Below are positions 54,646-63,485 of a stretch of 64,000 nucleotides of DNA, piece after piece. Source of the DNA: Enterococcus faecalis 13-SD-W-01 (lineage in GTDB: Bacteria > Bacillota > Bacilli > Lactobacillales > Enterococcaceae); contig KE351647.1 in NCBI GenBank assembly GCA_000415185.1, forward strand, positions 205,210 to 269,209, in the 5' to 3' direction. A program made the position numbers and the translations under genes. The notes beneath the pieces are model-generated. The model saw only the letters and a program-made list of their open reading frames with translations, did not search any database and had not been told where the DNA came from. Numbering within the stretch: position 1 is the stretch's first letter; every line of letters starts with the position of its first letter.

Positions 54646-55833
54646 TTAAGCTTTGATTTCTGTAACGACACCGGCACCAACTGTACGTCCGCCTTCACGG
54701 ATTGAGAATTTAGTACCGTTTTCGATAGCGATTGGGTGGATCAATTCAACTTCCATTGTTACGTTATCGCCAGGCATAACCATTTCAGTTCCTTCTGGTA
54801 ATTCAACAACGCCAGTTACGTCAGTTGTACGGAAGTAGAATTGTGGACGGTAGTTAGTGAAGAATGGAGTATGACGTCCACCTTCTTCTTTTGTCAACAC
54901 GTATACTTCAGCAGAGAATTTTGTATGAGGTGTGATTGTACCTGGTTTTGACAAAACTTGTCCACGTTGGATATCTTCACGAGAAACACCACGTAGTAAA
55001 GCACCAATGTTGTCTCCAGCTTCAGCGTAATCCAATAATTTACGGAACATTTCAACCCCTGTAACAGTTGTTTTAGCTGTTTCTTCAGCGATACCAACGA
55101 TTTCGATTTCGTCACCAACACGAACTTGTCCACGTTCAACACGTCCTGTAGCAACAGTACCACGACCAGTGATTGAGAATACGTCCTCAACTGGCATCAT
55201 GAATGGTTTGTCGTTGTCACGTTCTGGAGTTGGGATGTATTCGTCAACTGCAGCCATCAATTCAAGGATTTTTTCTTCGTATGAAGCGTCGCCTTCTAAT
55301 GCTTTCAAAGCAGAACCAGCAACTACAGGAACATCGTCACCAGGGAATTCGTATTCTGTTAATAGGTCACGAACTTCCATTTCAACTAATTCAAGTAATT
55401 CTTCATCGTCAACCATGTCAACTTTGTTCAAGAAGACAACGATGTAAGGAACACCAACTTGGCGAGATAGCAAGATGTGTTCACGAGTTTGAGGCATTGG
55501 GCCGTCAGCAGCAGAAACTACTAAGATAGCTCCGTCCATTTGAGCAGCACCAGTGATCATGTTTTTAACGTAGTCCGCGTGTCCTGGGCAGTCAACGTGA
55601 GCGTAGTGGCGTGTATCTGTTTCGTACTCAACGTGAGCTGTTGAGATTGTGATTCCGCGTTCGCGTTCTTCTGGAGCACCATCGATTTGATCGTAAGCCA
55701 TAGCTTGGCCGCCGTTTTTCTTAGATAGTACAGTTGTGATTGCAGCTGTTAATGTAGTTTTACCGTGGTCAACGTGGCCGATTGTACCAATGTTAACGTG
55801 TGGTTTAGAACGGTCAAATTTTTCTTTTGCCAT
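54646..55833 (-). CDS. tuf: Elongation factor Tu
   Basis: GTPase delivering aminoacyl-tRNA to the ribosome, 395 residues. [20 protein letters not shown] then GHVDHGKT (P-loop), [12 protein letters not shown], and NKVDMVDD (base recognition), followed by two beta-barrel domains. GGAGGACATTTTAAA precedes the ATG at 55833; the longer frame upstream is leader. Separated from fusA by 168 bases that hold a large palindrome, so tuf may be regulated separately from the rest of the operon. Confidence 0.98.
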   Translation of the reverse strand: MAKEKFDRSKPHVNIGTIGHVDHGKTTLTAAITTVLSKKNGGQAMAYDQIDGAPEERERGITISTAHVEYETDTRHYAHVDCPGHADYVKNMITGAAQMDGAILVVSAADGPMPQTREHILLSRQVGVPYIVVFLNKVDMVDDEELLELVEMEVRDLLTEYEFPGDDVPVVAGSALKALEGDASYEEKILELMAAVDEYIPTPERDNDKPFMMPVEDVFSITGRGTVATGRVERGQVRVGDEIEIVGIAEETAKTTVTGVEMFRKLLDYAEAGDNIGALLRGVSREDIQRGQVLSKPGTITPHTKFSAEVYVLTKEEGGRHTPFFTNYRPQFYFRTTDVTGVVELPEGTEMVMPGDNVTMEVELIHPIAIENGTKFSIREGGRTVGAGVVTEIKA

Positions 55834-55880
55834 TTTAAAATGTCCTCCTAATAATACAAATATGATTTTTTTATCTGATA

Positions 55881-55911
55881 GGTATACGATACATAGTATG
55901 TATCGTATGCC
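55881..55911. repeat. 31-nt palindrome between fusA and tuf
   Basis: Arms GGTATACGATACATA and TATGTATCGTATGCC around a single base; 12 bp are perfect and three more pair with one G-T wobble. No T-run follows on the minus strand. Could be an mRNA-processing stem, a pause site or a protein-binding site. Confidence 0.75.
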
Positions 55912-55940
55912 CATATCATCGATAGTTATTTTACACGAAA

Positions 55941-55957
55941 CTGTATCAAAAATACAG
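55941..55957. repeat. Small hairpin after fusA
   Basis: CTGTAT-CAAAA-ATACAG, about 45 bases downstream of the fusA stop on the minus strand; continues TTTCG, at most a weak terminator. Confidence 0.4.
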
Positions 55958-56001
55958 CCTCTTCGTTAAATCTCTCGATTATACCTAGATTGTTTTAAGA
56001 A

Positions 56002-58086
56002 TTATTCAGCTTTGCCGCCGTTTTTCTTAATAATTTCCTCTTGGACAGATTTTGGTACATCTTCATAGTGGTCAAATACCATCATAAATGTACCGCGTCC
56101 TTGAGTTGCTGAACGCAATGTTGTAGCGTAACCGAACATTTCAGCCAATGGTACGATCGCATTAACGATTTGTGAGTTACCGTGTGCTTCCATACCTTCA
56201 ACGCGTCCGCGTCGGCTTGTTACGTGTCCCATGATATCACCTAAGTAATCTTCTGGAACAGTGATCGTTACTTTCATCATTGGTTCTAAAATTACAGGAC
56301 GTGCGTGTTTTGCAGCAGCTCTTAAAGCCATAGATGCAGCAACACGGAACGCTGTTTCATTGGAATCGACATCATGGTATGAACCATCGTAAAGTTTTGC
56401 TTTGATATCCACTAATGGGTAACCAGCAAGAACCCCGTTGTTCATTGATTCTTCTAAACCTTTTTCGACAGCTGGGATGTATTCACGAGGAACCACACCA
56501 CCGACGATTGCGTTTTCGAATTCGAATCCTTTACCTTCTTCGTTTGGTGTAAATTCAACCCATACGTGACCGTATTGACCTTTACCACCAGACTGACGTA
56601 CAAATTTACCTTCAGCTTTAGTAGCTTCACGGAATGTTTCGCGGTAAGAAACTTGAGGCGCACCTACGTTTGCTTCAACTTTGAATTCACGTTTCATACG
56701 GTCTACTAAAACGTCCAAATGCAATTCACCCATACCAGAGATAACTGTTTCACCAGTTTCAACGTTTGTTTCAACGCGGAATGATGGATCTTCTTCAGCA
56801 AGTTTTTGTAGAGCGACACCCATTTTATCTTGGTCAGCTTTTGATTTAGGTTCAACAGCGACTTGGATAACTGGGTCAGGGAATTCGATTGACTCAAGAA
56901 TAACTGGTGCATCTAGCGCACATAGAGTATCCCCTGTTGTTGTATCTTTCAATCCAACAGCAGCAGCAATATCACCTGAGTACACTTTGTCAATTTCTTG
57001 ACGTGTATTCGCGTGCATTTGCAAGATACGTCCAATACGTTCTTTTTTGCCTTTAGAAGCGTTCAATACGTATGAACCACTTTCAAGGACACCAGAATAT
57101 ACACGGAAGAAAGTTAGACGACCTACGAATGGGTCAGTCATTACTTTAAACGCTAATGAAGCGAAAGGAGCTTCGTCATCAGCTGGACGTGTTGTTTCTT
57201 CGTCTGTTTTTGTATCGATACCTTTGATAGCTTCAATATCAAGCGGTGAAGGCAAGTAATCAAGAACAGCGTCCAACATTAATTGAACCCCTTTATTCTT
57301 GAATGCAGAACCGGCTAATACTGGGAAGAACTCAACGTTGATTGTTGCACGGCGGATACCAGCAACTAATTCTTCTTGAGTGATTTCTTCGCCATCTAGA
57401 TATTTCATCATTAGTTCTTCGTCTGTTTCAGCAACAGCTTCGACTAATTTTTCACGCCATTCATTTGCTTGGTCTACATATTCTTCAGGGATTTCAGTTT
57501 CCTGAATATCTGTTCCTAAGTCATTTGTGTAGATTTCAGCTTTCATTTTTACCAAGTCGATGATACCAGTAAAGTTATCTTCAGAACCGATTGGCAATTG
57601 GATTGGATGAGCGTTTGCTTGCAAGCGATCATGCAATGAGTTTACTGAGTATAAGAAGTCCGCACCGATTTTATCCATTTTATTACAGAATACGATACGA
57701 GGCACTTTGTACTCAGTTGCTTGGCGCCAAACTGTTTCAGTTTGAGGCTCAACACCTGATTGGGCATCAAGAACGGTTACCGCCCCATCCAATACACGTA
57801 GAGAACGTTGTACTTCGATTGTGAAGTCCACGTGTCCAGGTGTGTCGATGATATTTACGCGATAGCCTTTCCACTGCGCAGTAGTAGCAGCAGATGTAAT
57901 TGTGATACCACGTTCTTGTTCTTGTTCCATCCAGTCCATTTGTGAAGCACCTTCGTGGGTTTCACCAATTTTATGGATTTTACCAGTGTAATACAAGATA
58001 CGCTCTGTTGTTGTAGTTTTACCTGCATCAACGTGAGCCATGATACCAATATTACGAGTTTTTTCTAACGAAAATTCTCTTGCCAT
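56002..58086 (-). CDS. fusA: Elongation factor G
   Basis: Translocation GTPase, 694 residues: [18 protein letters not shown] (P-loop), [21 protein letters not shown], then domains II-V ending [18 protein letters not shown]. Length is normal. 78 bases downstream of rpsG. Fusidic-acid site residues were not examined one by one. Confidence 0.98.
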   Translation of the reverse strand: MAREFSLEKTRNIGIMAHVDAGKTTTTERILYYTGKIHKIGETHEGASQMDWMEQEQERGITITSAATTAQWKGYRVNIIDTPGHVDFTIEVQRSLRVLDGAVTVLDAQSGVEPQTETVWRQATEYKVPRIVFCNKMDKIGADFLYSVNSLHDRLQANAHPIQLPIGSEDNFTGIIDLVKMKAEIYTNDLGTDIQETEIPEEYVDQANEWREKLVEAVAETDEELMMKYLDGEEITQEELVAGIRRATINVEFFPVLAGSAFKNKGVQLMLDAVLDYLPSPLDIEAIKGIDTKTDEETTRPADDEAPFASLAFKVMTDPFVGRLTFFRVYSGVLESGSYVLNASKGKKERIGRILQMHANTRQEIDKVYSGDIAAAVGLKDTTTGDTLCALDAPVILESIEFPDPVIQVAVEPKSKADQDKMGVALQKLAEEDPSFRVETNVETGETVISGMGELHLDVLVDRMKREFKVEANVGAPQVSYRETFREATKAEGKFVRQSGGKGQYGHVWVEFTPNEEGKGFEFENAIVGGVVPREYIPAVEKGLEESMNNGVLAGYPLVDIKAKLYDGSYHDVDSNETAFRVAASMALRAAAKHARPVILEPMMKVTITVPEDYLGDIMGHVTSRRGRVEGMEAHGNSQIVNAIVPLAEMFGYATTLRSATQGRGTFMMVFDHYEDVPKSVQEEIIKKNGGKAE

Positions 58087-58164
58087 TTTCTTACTCCTCT
58101 CTCTATTTAAATCGATTGTAAATTGACTTTCTGCTGTTGTTTAAACCAACAGGCAGAGAGGATC

Positions 58165-58635
58165 TTACCAACGATAATGAGCAAATGCGCGGTTCGCGTC
58201 TGCCATTTTGTGTGTGTCTTCGCGTTTTTTAACAGAAGCACCAGTGTTATTGGCTGCATCCATGATTTCTTTCGCTAGACGTTCTTCCATTGTATGTTCT
58301 CCGCGTAGGCGAGCATAGTTCACTAACCAGCGTAGAGCTAAAGTGATACGACGTTCTGGGCGAACTTCAACTGGTACTTGATAGTTAGAACCCCCAACAC
58401 GACGTGCTTTAACTTCAAGAACAGGCATAATGTTGTTCATTGCTTGTTCGAAGACTTCTAATGGATCATTACCTGTAGATTCTTTGATGATTTCAAAGGC
58501 TTTATAGATAATTTTTGATGCAGTCCCGCGTTTTCCGTCAACCATTACACGGTTGATCAAGCGAGTTACTAATTTTGAGTTATAAATAGGATCTGGTAAA
58601 ACATCACGTTTTGCAACAGGACCTTTACGTGGCAT
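58165..58635 (-). CDS. rpsG: 30S ribosomal protein S7
   Basis: 156 residues: [41 protein letters not shown], ending NRAFAHYRW. Binds 16S rRNA head; in E. coli represses the str operon. 71 bases after rpsL. Confidence 0.98.
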   Translation of the reverse strand: MPRKGPVAKRDVLPDPIYNSKLVTRLINRVMVDGKRGTASKIIYKAFEIIKESTGNDPLEVFEQAMNNIMPVLEVKARRVGGSNYQVPVEVRPERRITLALRWLVNYARLRGEHTMEERLAKEIMDAANNTGASVKKREDTHKMADANRAFAHYRW

Positions 58636-58706
58636 CCGTAACTCCTCCTTCCGAAATAGTTCTGCTTATTAAAATAAGTCAGTTTGTTTGATTGATTTGA
58701 TTAAAT

Positions 58707-59120
58707 TTATGCTTTAGGTTTTTTAGTACCGTATTTAGAACGGCTTTGTTTACGATCGTTAACACCAGCAGTATCTAGTGCACCACGAACGATATGATAA
58801 CGTACCCCTGGTAAGTCTTTTACACGTCCACCGCGTAGCAATACAACGCTGTGTTCTTGTAAGTTATGACCGATACCTGGAATATAAGCAGTAACTTCAA
58901 TCAAGTTTGACAAACGAACACGAGCATATTTACGCAAAGCTGAGTTCGGTTTTTTAGGTGTCATTGTTCCCACACGTGTAGCTACCCCACGTTTTTGAGG
59001 AGAGTTCACGTTTGTTTGAGTTTTCTTGAAACTGTTATATCCTTTGTTCAATGCTGGTGAATTTGATTTTTCCACCTTTGATTTACGAGGTTTACGTACT
59101 AATTGGTTAATTGTAGGCAT
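58707..59120 (-). CDS. rpsL: 30S ribosomal protein S12
   Basis: 137 residues: [39 protein letters not shown] and [20 protein letters not shown]. The lysines of TPKKPN and VKDLPG, mutated in streptomycin resistance, are the wild-type residues. First gene of the str operon; GGAGGAAAACAAGGA precedes the ATG. Confidence 0.98.
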   Translation of the reverse strand: MPTINQLVRKPRKSKVEKSNSPALNKGYNSFKKTQTNVNSPQKRGVATRVGTMTPKKPNSALRKYARVRLSNLIEVTAYIPGIGHNLQEHSVVLLRGGRVKDLPGVRYHIVRGALDTAGVNDRKQSRSKYGTKKPKA

Positions 59121-59187
59121 TCCTTGTTTTCCTCCTTCCTCGATTCGCTTCTAGTTCCACACATCCAGGTGGTTCTTTTTTTGCGAT

Positions 59188-59215
59188 AAAAAATAAATGC
59201 AATCTTCCTGCATTT
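59188..59215 (-). promoter_or_regulatory. Terminator-like hairpin in the str leader
   Basis: Minus strand AAATGCA-GGAAGAT-TGCATTT followed by ATTTTTT, located between the str promoter and rpsL. Candidate attenuator. Confidence 0.6.
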
Positions 59216-59274
59216 TATCAAATTATGCTTTGATAAACAGTCAGCACGTCTCCATACGAGAGACCTGTAGATAA

Positions 59275-59285
59275 AGCACCTTTGT
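59275..59285 (-). promoter_or_regulatory. ACAAAGGTGCT element, str promoter copy
   Basis: Identical to 54470-54480 and at the same distance (one base) from the -10 box. Confidence 0.55.
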
Positions 59286-59286
59286 T

Positions 59287-59315
59287 AGGATAGCATGATT
59301 ACTTTCGTCTGTCAA
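59287..59315 (-). promoter_or_regulatory. Promoter of the str operon
   Basis: Minus strand perfect -35 TTGACA (59310-59315), 17-bp spacer, -10 TATCCT (59287-59292). Confidence 0.82.
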
Positions 59316-59428
59316 CTTCTCCAAAAACATTTTTTTAAACAAAGAAAACACGCAAGTAAGTATATCTTTTTATTGATAGAACCGCTAAAATAGCTTTGAA
59401 AACTTAAATCAAAAGGTGGAGCGTAAAT

Positions 59429-60106
59429 ATGAACTTAAAACAAAACGCCGGCATCGAAGCGGCGAAATATGTCAAAGATGGTATGGTCGTCGGACTTGGC
59501 ACAGGGTCTACAGCCTATTATATGGTTGAAGAACTAGGCCGCCGTGTCAAAGAAGAAGGTTTAAGCATTATCGGCGTGACTACTTCCTCTGCTACTAAAG
59601 AGCAGGCAGAAGCTTTAGAAATACCATTGAAGAGTATCGATGATGTTGATCATGTTGACTTGACGATTGACGGCGCAGATGAGATCAGTGAAGATTTCCA
59701 CGGTATCAAAGGCGGCGGCGCGGCCCTTCTTTTTGAAAAAATCGTTGCTTCTTATTCTAATGAGATTATCTGGATCGTTGACGAATCCAAATTAGTTACA
59801 AAACTTGGCGCATTTCCTTTACCTGTTGAAGTGATTCCTTATGGTTCGCAGCAGCTGCTTCGGATTTTCAAAGAAAAAAACTATGATCCTTCCTTACGTT
59901 TAGATGAGCACGGTTTCCCTATTTTGACAGACAGCGGACACTACATCATTGACTTGCACCTTCAAACCATTGAGGAACCAGAGAAACTAGCTCACTATCT
60001 AGACAGCTTGGTCGGCGTAGTCGAACACGGTTTATTCCTAAGCCTTGTTTCAACAGTGATCGTCGGAAGTGAAGCTGGCGTGAAAACACTGCACTCTTCT
60101 CATTAA
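59429..60106 (+). CDS. rpiA: Ribose-5-phosphate isomerase A
   Basis: Interconverts ribose-5-phosphate and ribulose-5-phosphate in the pentose phosphate pathway. 225 residues: [13 protein letters not shown] (about 22-34, phosphate loop), DGADEIS (about 87-93), [34 protein letters not shown] precedes the ATG. Divergent from the str operon, monocistronic with a terminator-like hairpin at 60132-60175. Confidence 0.96.
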   Translation: MNLKQNAGIEAAKYVKDGMVVGLGTGSTAYYMVEELGRRVKEEGLSIIGVTTSSATKEQAEALEIPLKSIDDVDHVDLTIDGADEISEDFHGIKGGGAALLFEKIVASYSNEIIWIVDESKLVTKLGAFPLPVEVIPYGSQQLLRIFKEKNYDPSLRLDEHGFPILTDSGHYIIDLHLQTIEEPEKLAHYLDSLVGVVEHGLFLSLVSTVIVGSEAGVKTLHSSH

Positions 60107-60131
60107 AAATTTGATTTAGAAGCAAAAACAC

Positions 60132-60175
60132 GCACATGGCCGCTATTATTTTCTGCCAGAATGTGCTACATTTTT
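60132..60175 (+). terminator. Probable terminator of rpiA
   Basis: GCACATGGC against GCCagaATGTGC (bulged), then TACATTTTT. Confidence 0.55.
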
Positions 60176-60223
60176 ACTATTATATATATGAACAATAAAA
60201 AACACTGCTAGAAAGGAACCACT

Positions 60224-60802
60224 ATGAAAATTATTGGTTATGCTCGTACGACTATCAATGATCAGAATCTAACCGAGCAAATCGACAGACTCTCTGCATT
60301 CGGATGTCAGGAGATTTTCCACCACGCTTATGACGATCAAGAAAAATTGATGGAGGAACTGCTGGAAACAGTGATACAAGAAATGCAGCCAGGAGATACA
60401 CTTGCTGTATGCCAACTTCATCGTTTAGGGAAATCGACGCGTCAGCTGACAGAGTTGACAGAGTTTTTCAAAAAAAATGAACTGCATCTTGTTAGTTTAG
60501 ATGAGGAATTAGATACTCGGAAACCAATGGGGAAAATCTACTTCCAGCTGATGGCTGGTTTGGCCGATATGGAATGTGCGTTGATCAAAGAACGAACTCT
60601 TGTAGGCTTGAACGAAGCACGTAAAAAAGGGAAAATCGGCGGCAGGCCAAAAATCGATCCAAAAACGATCAAGAAAATACGTCAGCTTTACTATGAGAAA
60701 AAAGAAACGATCCAATTCATTTCTGCAAAATGCGGCGTTTCCGTGGGGACTTGTTATAAGTACATCAATCTTTCAGAAGAAGAACTTCCGCAATTATTTT
60801 AA
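60224..60802 (+). CDS. Resolvase/invertase-like protein lacking the catalytic serine
   Basis: Serine-recombinase family by sequence, 192 residues: N-terminal catalytic-type domain (IIGYARTTINDQN, FFKKNELHLVSLDEELDT, MGKIYFQLMAGLADME, KERTLVGLNEARKKGKIGG) and a C-terminal Hin-type helix-turn-helix (RPKIDPKTIKKIRQ to GVSVGTCYKYI). However, family members read YARVST with Ser10 as nucleophile, whereas here position 10 is Thr (RTT). The DRLGR motif is HRLGK (66-70) and the FER motif is MEC (116-118). These changes suggest it no longer recombines DNA and acts, if at all, as a DNA-binding protein. No inverted repeats, transposase or invertible segment lies nearby. AAAGGAACCACT precedes the ATG. Confidence 0.85.
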   Translation: MKIIGYARTTINDQNLTEQIDRLSAFGCQEIFHHAYDDQEKLMEELLETVIQEMQPGDTLAVCQLHRLGKSTRQLTELTEFFKKNELHLVSLDEELDTRKPMGKIYFQLMAGLADMECALIKERTLVGLNEARKKGKIGGRPKIDPKTIKKIRQLYYEKKETIQFISAKCGVSVGTCYKYINLSEEELPQLF

Positions 60803-60852
60803 ATATCTTATAAGAGGTTGAATAAAGAAAGCGAAAAAAACTTCACTTTGAC

Positions 60853-60889
60853 AAAGAGGCTGGCAAGGGTATTGCTAGCCTCTTTTTTT
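60853..60889 (+). terminator. Terminator after the resolvase-like gene
   Basis: AGAGGCT-GGCAA / TTGCT-AGCCTCT stem with GGGTA loop and seven Ts. Confidence 0.88.
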
Positions 60890-60890
60890 G

Positions 60891-60960
60891 AAGAATTCTG
60901 GTCCAAGTTTTGAAAACCAGCTTTTCTTCTCTTCCCTACTTCTGTAAAAGCAGAATTCTT
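60891..60960. repeat. Inverted repeat upstream of gpmA
   Basis: AAGAATTCTG (60891-60900) and CAGAATTCTT (60951-60960), perfect 10-bp arms with 50 bases between, lying just before the gpmA promoter. Confidence 0.5.
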
Positions 60961-60972
60961 ATCTATTTTACA

Positions 60973-61002
60973 TTGGAAATTTAGTCAAAAAAATTGTACA
61001 AT
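60973..61002 (+). promoter_or_regulatory. Promoter of gpmA
   Basis: -35 TTGGAA (60973-60978), 18-bp spacer, -10 TACAAT (60997-61002). Confidence 0.55.
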
Positions 61003-61054
61003 AGCAAAGGAATTGAAAATTTCAGAAACTATATTATTTAAAGGAGAGCTAAAT

Positions 61055-61741
61055 ATGCCAAAATTAGTTTTTTCTCGTCATGGACTTAGCGAATGGAATG
61101 CGCTAAATCAATTCACTGGCTGGGCTGACGTAAACTTAGCACCAGAAGGAATCGAAGAAGCAAAAGAAGGCGGACGCAAAATCAAAGAAGCTGGAATCGA
61201 ATTTGATATTGCCTACACTTCTGTTTTAACTCGCGCAATCAAAACATGTAACTTGATTTTAGAACATTCTGACCAACTTTGGGTACCTCAAGTTAAATCT
61301 TGGCGCTTAAACGAACGTCACTATGGTCAATTACAAGGATTGAACAAAAAAGAAACTGCTGAAAAATACGGAGACGATCAAGTACACATCTGGCGTCGTT
61401 CTTACGATACTCTTCCTCCATTAATGGACGAAAACGATGAAGGTTCAGCAGTAAACGACCGTCGTTACTCAATGTTAGACAAACGCGATATCCCTGGTGG
61501 AGAAAACTTGAAAGTTACTCTAGAACGTGCATTGCCATTCTGGCAAGATGAAATCGCACCAGCTTTGTTAGATAACAAAACTGTTTTAGTTGCTGCACAT
61601 GGTAACTCTCTACGCGCTTTAGCTAAACACATTGAAGGTATTTCAGACGAAGATATCATGGATCTTGAAATCCCAACAGGTCAACCACTTGTTTATGAAT
61701 TAAACGATGACCTAACAGTAGCTAAAAAATACTACTTATAA
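61055..61741 (+). CDS. gpmA: 2,3-bisphosphoglycerate-dependent phosphoglycerate mutase
   Basis: Glycolytic interconversion of 3- and 2-phosphoglycerate. 228 residues: catalytic [10 protein letters not shown] (about 6-15, phospho-histidine), [23 protein letters not shown], and [16 protein letters not shown] (second histidine). The ATG at 61055 follows AAAGGAGAGCTAA; the open frame upstream crosses the promoter. Codons are of the highly expressed type. Confidence 0.97.
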   Translation: MPKLVFSRHGLSEWNALNQFTGWADVNLAPEGIEEAKEGGRKIKEAGIEFDIAYTSVLTRAIKTCNLILEHSDQLWVPQVKSWRLNERHYGQLQGLNKKETAEKYGDDQVHIWRRSYDTLPPLMDENDEGSAVNDRRYSMLDKRDIPGGENLKVTLERALPFWQDEIAPALLDNKTVLVAAHGNSLRALAKHIEGISDEDIMDLEIPTGQPLVYELNDDLTVAKKYYL

Positions 61742-61748
61742 GATAGTA

Positions 61749-61792
61749 AAAAAAGCAGTTCCAGTCTTCGGACTGGGCTGCTTTTTTTGTTT
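61749..61792 (+). terminator. Terminator of gpmA
   Basis: AAAGCAG..CCAGTC-TTCG-GACTGG.CTGCTTT, with the stable UUCG tetraloop, then Ts. The A-run on the left also lets it act for nanE on the other strand. Confidence 0.9.
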
Positions 61793-61826
61793 TTCTCAGC
61801 TATGTTTCTCTCTTTGATTTTTTCTC

Positions 61827-62519
61827 CTAGCTCAAAGCTTGGATAAATCGTTCGGTGATCTCTTTTGGCCGCGTGATGGCTCCGCCGACAACGATTCCCG
61901 CCACACCTAATGATTGGATTTCTTTTGCCTGTTCCGGTGTATGGATCTTGCCTTCCGCGATCACACAAACATCTGCTTCAAGCAATTGTTTGATGAGTCC
62001 AATATCTGGACCTTCTGTTTGCAGACCACTTTCGTTTGTATAGCCGCTTAATGTCGTTCCTACAAAATCAACGCCTGCTTGATATGCATTGAGTCCTTCT
62101 TCAAAGGTAGCGATATCTGCCATCAGTAGTTGATTCGGATATTTTTCTTTGACTTTCTTGATGAATTCATTGATTGACAATCCATCATGACGTTTTCTCA
62201 ATGTACAATCCAACGCTATTACTTCTACCCCTTCAGCAGCTAGTTCGTCGATTTCTTGCATCGTTGCAGTGATGAACGGCTCTTCTGGCGGATATTCTCT
62301 TTTGATGATCCCAATGATTGGCAAATCGACTTTTTCTTTGATTTGTCGTATGTCTCGAATCGAGTTTGCACGGATACAAGCTGCTCCAGCTTCTTTTGCC
62401 GCTAATGCTAGCAAAGGCATCACTCCCCCAGCTTCTGTATATAGCGGTTCTCCAGGTAAAGCTTGGCAAGAAACGATAAGCCCTCCGTTGATTGCTTCTA
62501 AAAATGCTGCTTTTTCCAT
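61827..62519 (-). CDS. nanE: N-acetylmannosamine-6-phosphate 2-epimerase
   Basis: Converts ManNAc-6-P to GlcNAc-6-P in sialic acid/ManNAc catabolism. 230 residues, TIM-barrel: [17 protein letters not shown] near the start, IIGIIKREY with the catalytic lysine, [22 protein letters not shown], and [12 protein letters not shown] then VVGGAITRP at the phosphate site. Start at 62519 chosen because a good promoter (-10 at 62572-62577) lies inside the upstream extension. It stands alone here without other nan genes, so it may also serve amino-sugar recycling. Confidence 0.94.
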   Translation of the reverse strand: MEKAAFLEAINGGLIVSCQALPGEPLYTEAGGVMPLLALAAKEAGAACIRANSIRDIRQIKEKVDLPIIGIIKREYPPEEPFITATMQEIDELAAEGVEVIALDCTLRKRHDGLSINEFIKKVKEKYPNQLLMADIATFEEGLNAYQAGVDFVGTTLSGYTNESGLQTEGPDIGLIKQLLEADVCVIAEGKIHTPEQAKEIQSLGVAGIVVGGAITRPKEITERFIQALS

Positions 62520-62571
62520 ACTCCAAAACGCTCCAATCTTATCACTTGATACAGTTTTTCTTTCTAAAATC

Positions 62572-62600
62572 ACTATAGCACACGCTTACATGGTTGTAAA
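62572..62600 (-). promoter_or_regulatory. Promoter of nanE
   Basis: Minus strand -35 TTTACA (62595-62600), 17-bp spacer, -10 TATAGT (62572-62577). The spacer contains TGTAAGCGTGTGCT, partly like a CcpA cre site. Confidence 0.72.
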
Positions 62601-62654
62601 AATCAATTCAATCAAGCTTTTCCTAATTTTAATAAGGCTCATCACTCATTTAAC

Positions 62655-63389
62655 TTATATAAATACAAATAATATCCCTGAGAAAATAGTGCCTAAGAGA
62701 AAATACTTGATACTCCCTTCACCGCCGTCAGGTAATTCAAATTTGATAATATTCATAAGCAATGCTCCTGTGATAAGAGCTTCGATTGAAATAACTACAT
62801 AATAAGGCAGCGTGAAAGCCATTGAGAGAACAGCACCTGTGAAAATACTCAATGAAAGTAAAAATCTGCCAATTTTATTGTATAATTCGCCATGATGATG
62901 ATATAACGTCCAATCGTTCATCAAAAAATGCAGTCCGAAAGCAAGAAAATAGGTCGCTATGTAAAACCGCTCAGAAAGCGTATTGGCAATCACAATATAA
63001 CCAATCATTAAATTATAGACCATATGAAAGGAGATATCCGACCAGAAAAAAGCATTTTTGGCACTAGCTATATCTTTTTTCTCTAAAACCATAAATGTTC
63101 TTTCGTCTATTTTGTAGGCCACGTAGCTTCCAACTAAGCCTACCAATACGATTGCATAAATCGTATGCGTATAAAAAACACCCGTCTCCCAAGCAAATTC
63201 CTTAACTAAAATTGTTTGAAAATAAGCTAAATGCGGCAATAAGTGAACAATTGCATAGGATATACCTACTCCGGCAGCAAGAGAACTCATTACCTGAACA
63301 TTTAATTTTCGGGATAAAAAAAAGTTGGAACTTAAGTGGATAAAAATAAAACCTGCCACGATGATAAAATTCACTAAATTTTCTGCCAT
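62655..63389 (-). CDS. Multi-spanning membrane protein, ZIP-like
   Basis: Polytopic membrane protein of about 244 residues with seven to eight hydrophobic spans. Histidine-bearing segments (VHLLPHLAYF, GLHFLMNDW followed by TLYHHHGELY) and the C-terminal helix EALITGALLMNIIKFELPDG resemble the layout of ZIP-family metal transporters, but canonical HNxxD/HExxH motifs are not evident, so metal transport is only a possibility. The start is uncertain: ATG 63389 lacks a well-placed ribosome-binding site and a GTG ten codons upstream (63419) has none either. It may be co-transcribed with the acetyltransferase gene that ends 96 bases upstream. Confidence 0.65.
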   Translation of the reverse strand: MAENLVNFIIVAGFIFIHLSSNFFLSRKLNVQVMSSLAAGVGISYAIVHLLPHLAYFQTILVKEFAWETGVFYTHTIYAIVLVGLVGSYVAYKIDERTFMVLEKKDIASAKNAFFWSDISFHMVYNLMIGYIVIANTLSERFYIATYFLAFGLHFLMNDWTLYHHHGELYNKIGRFLLSLSIFTGAVLSMAFTLPYYVVISIEALITGALLMNIIKFELPDGGEGSIKYFLLGTIFSGILFVFI

Positions 63390-63485
63390 AATACGTGTTG
63401 TTTGTTCCCTTTCTTTCACTTCTCGATTTTTCTAAGTTTCTATTTTATTGTTAACTTTTTTGTGATCCACCCAAAAGAAACCGTG

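Larger units (their letters stand above)
59121..59428. other. Divergent region rpsL-rpiA with str promoter and leader
   Basis: 308 bases. Minus strand: str promoter (59287-59315), ACAAAGGTGCT element (59275-59285), hairpin GTCTC/GAGAC (59248-59264) and terminator-like hairpin (59188-59215). Plus strand: rpiA with GGTGGAG ribosome-binding site; a TAAAAT at about 59389 may be its -10, without a clear -35. Confidence 0.65.

Noticed and set aside
55834-55914. Upstream extension of tuf (27 codons), with similar ones for rpoA, rpsJ, infA and gpmA
   Set aside because: In each case the extension lies in the leader upstream of a clear ribosome-binding site, and the conserved protein start is downstream.
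60224-60802. Resolvase-like gene considered as part of a transposon or phase-variation switch
   Set aside because: No transposase, terminal repeats, invertible segment or res-like sites nearby, and the catalytic serine is missing.
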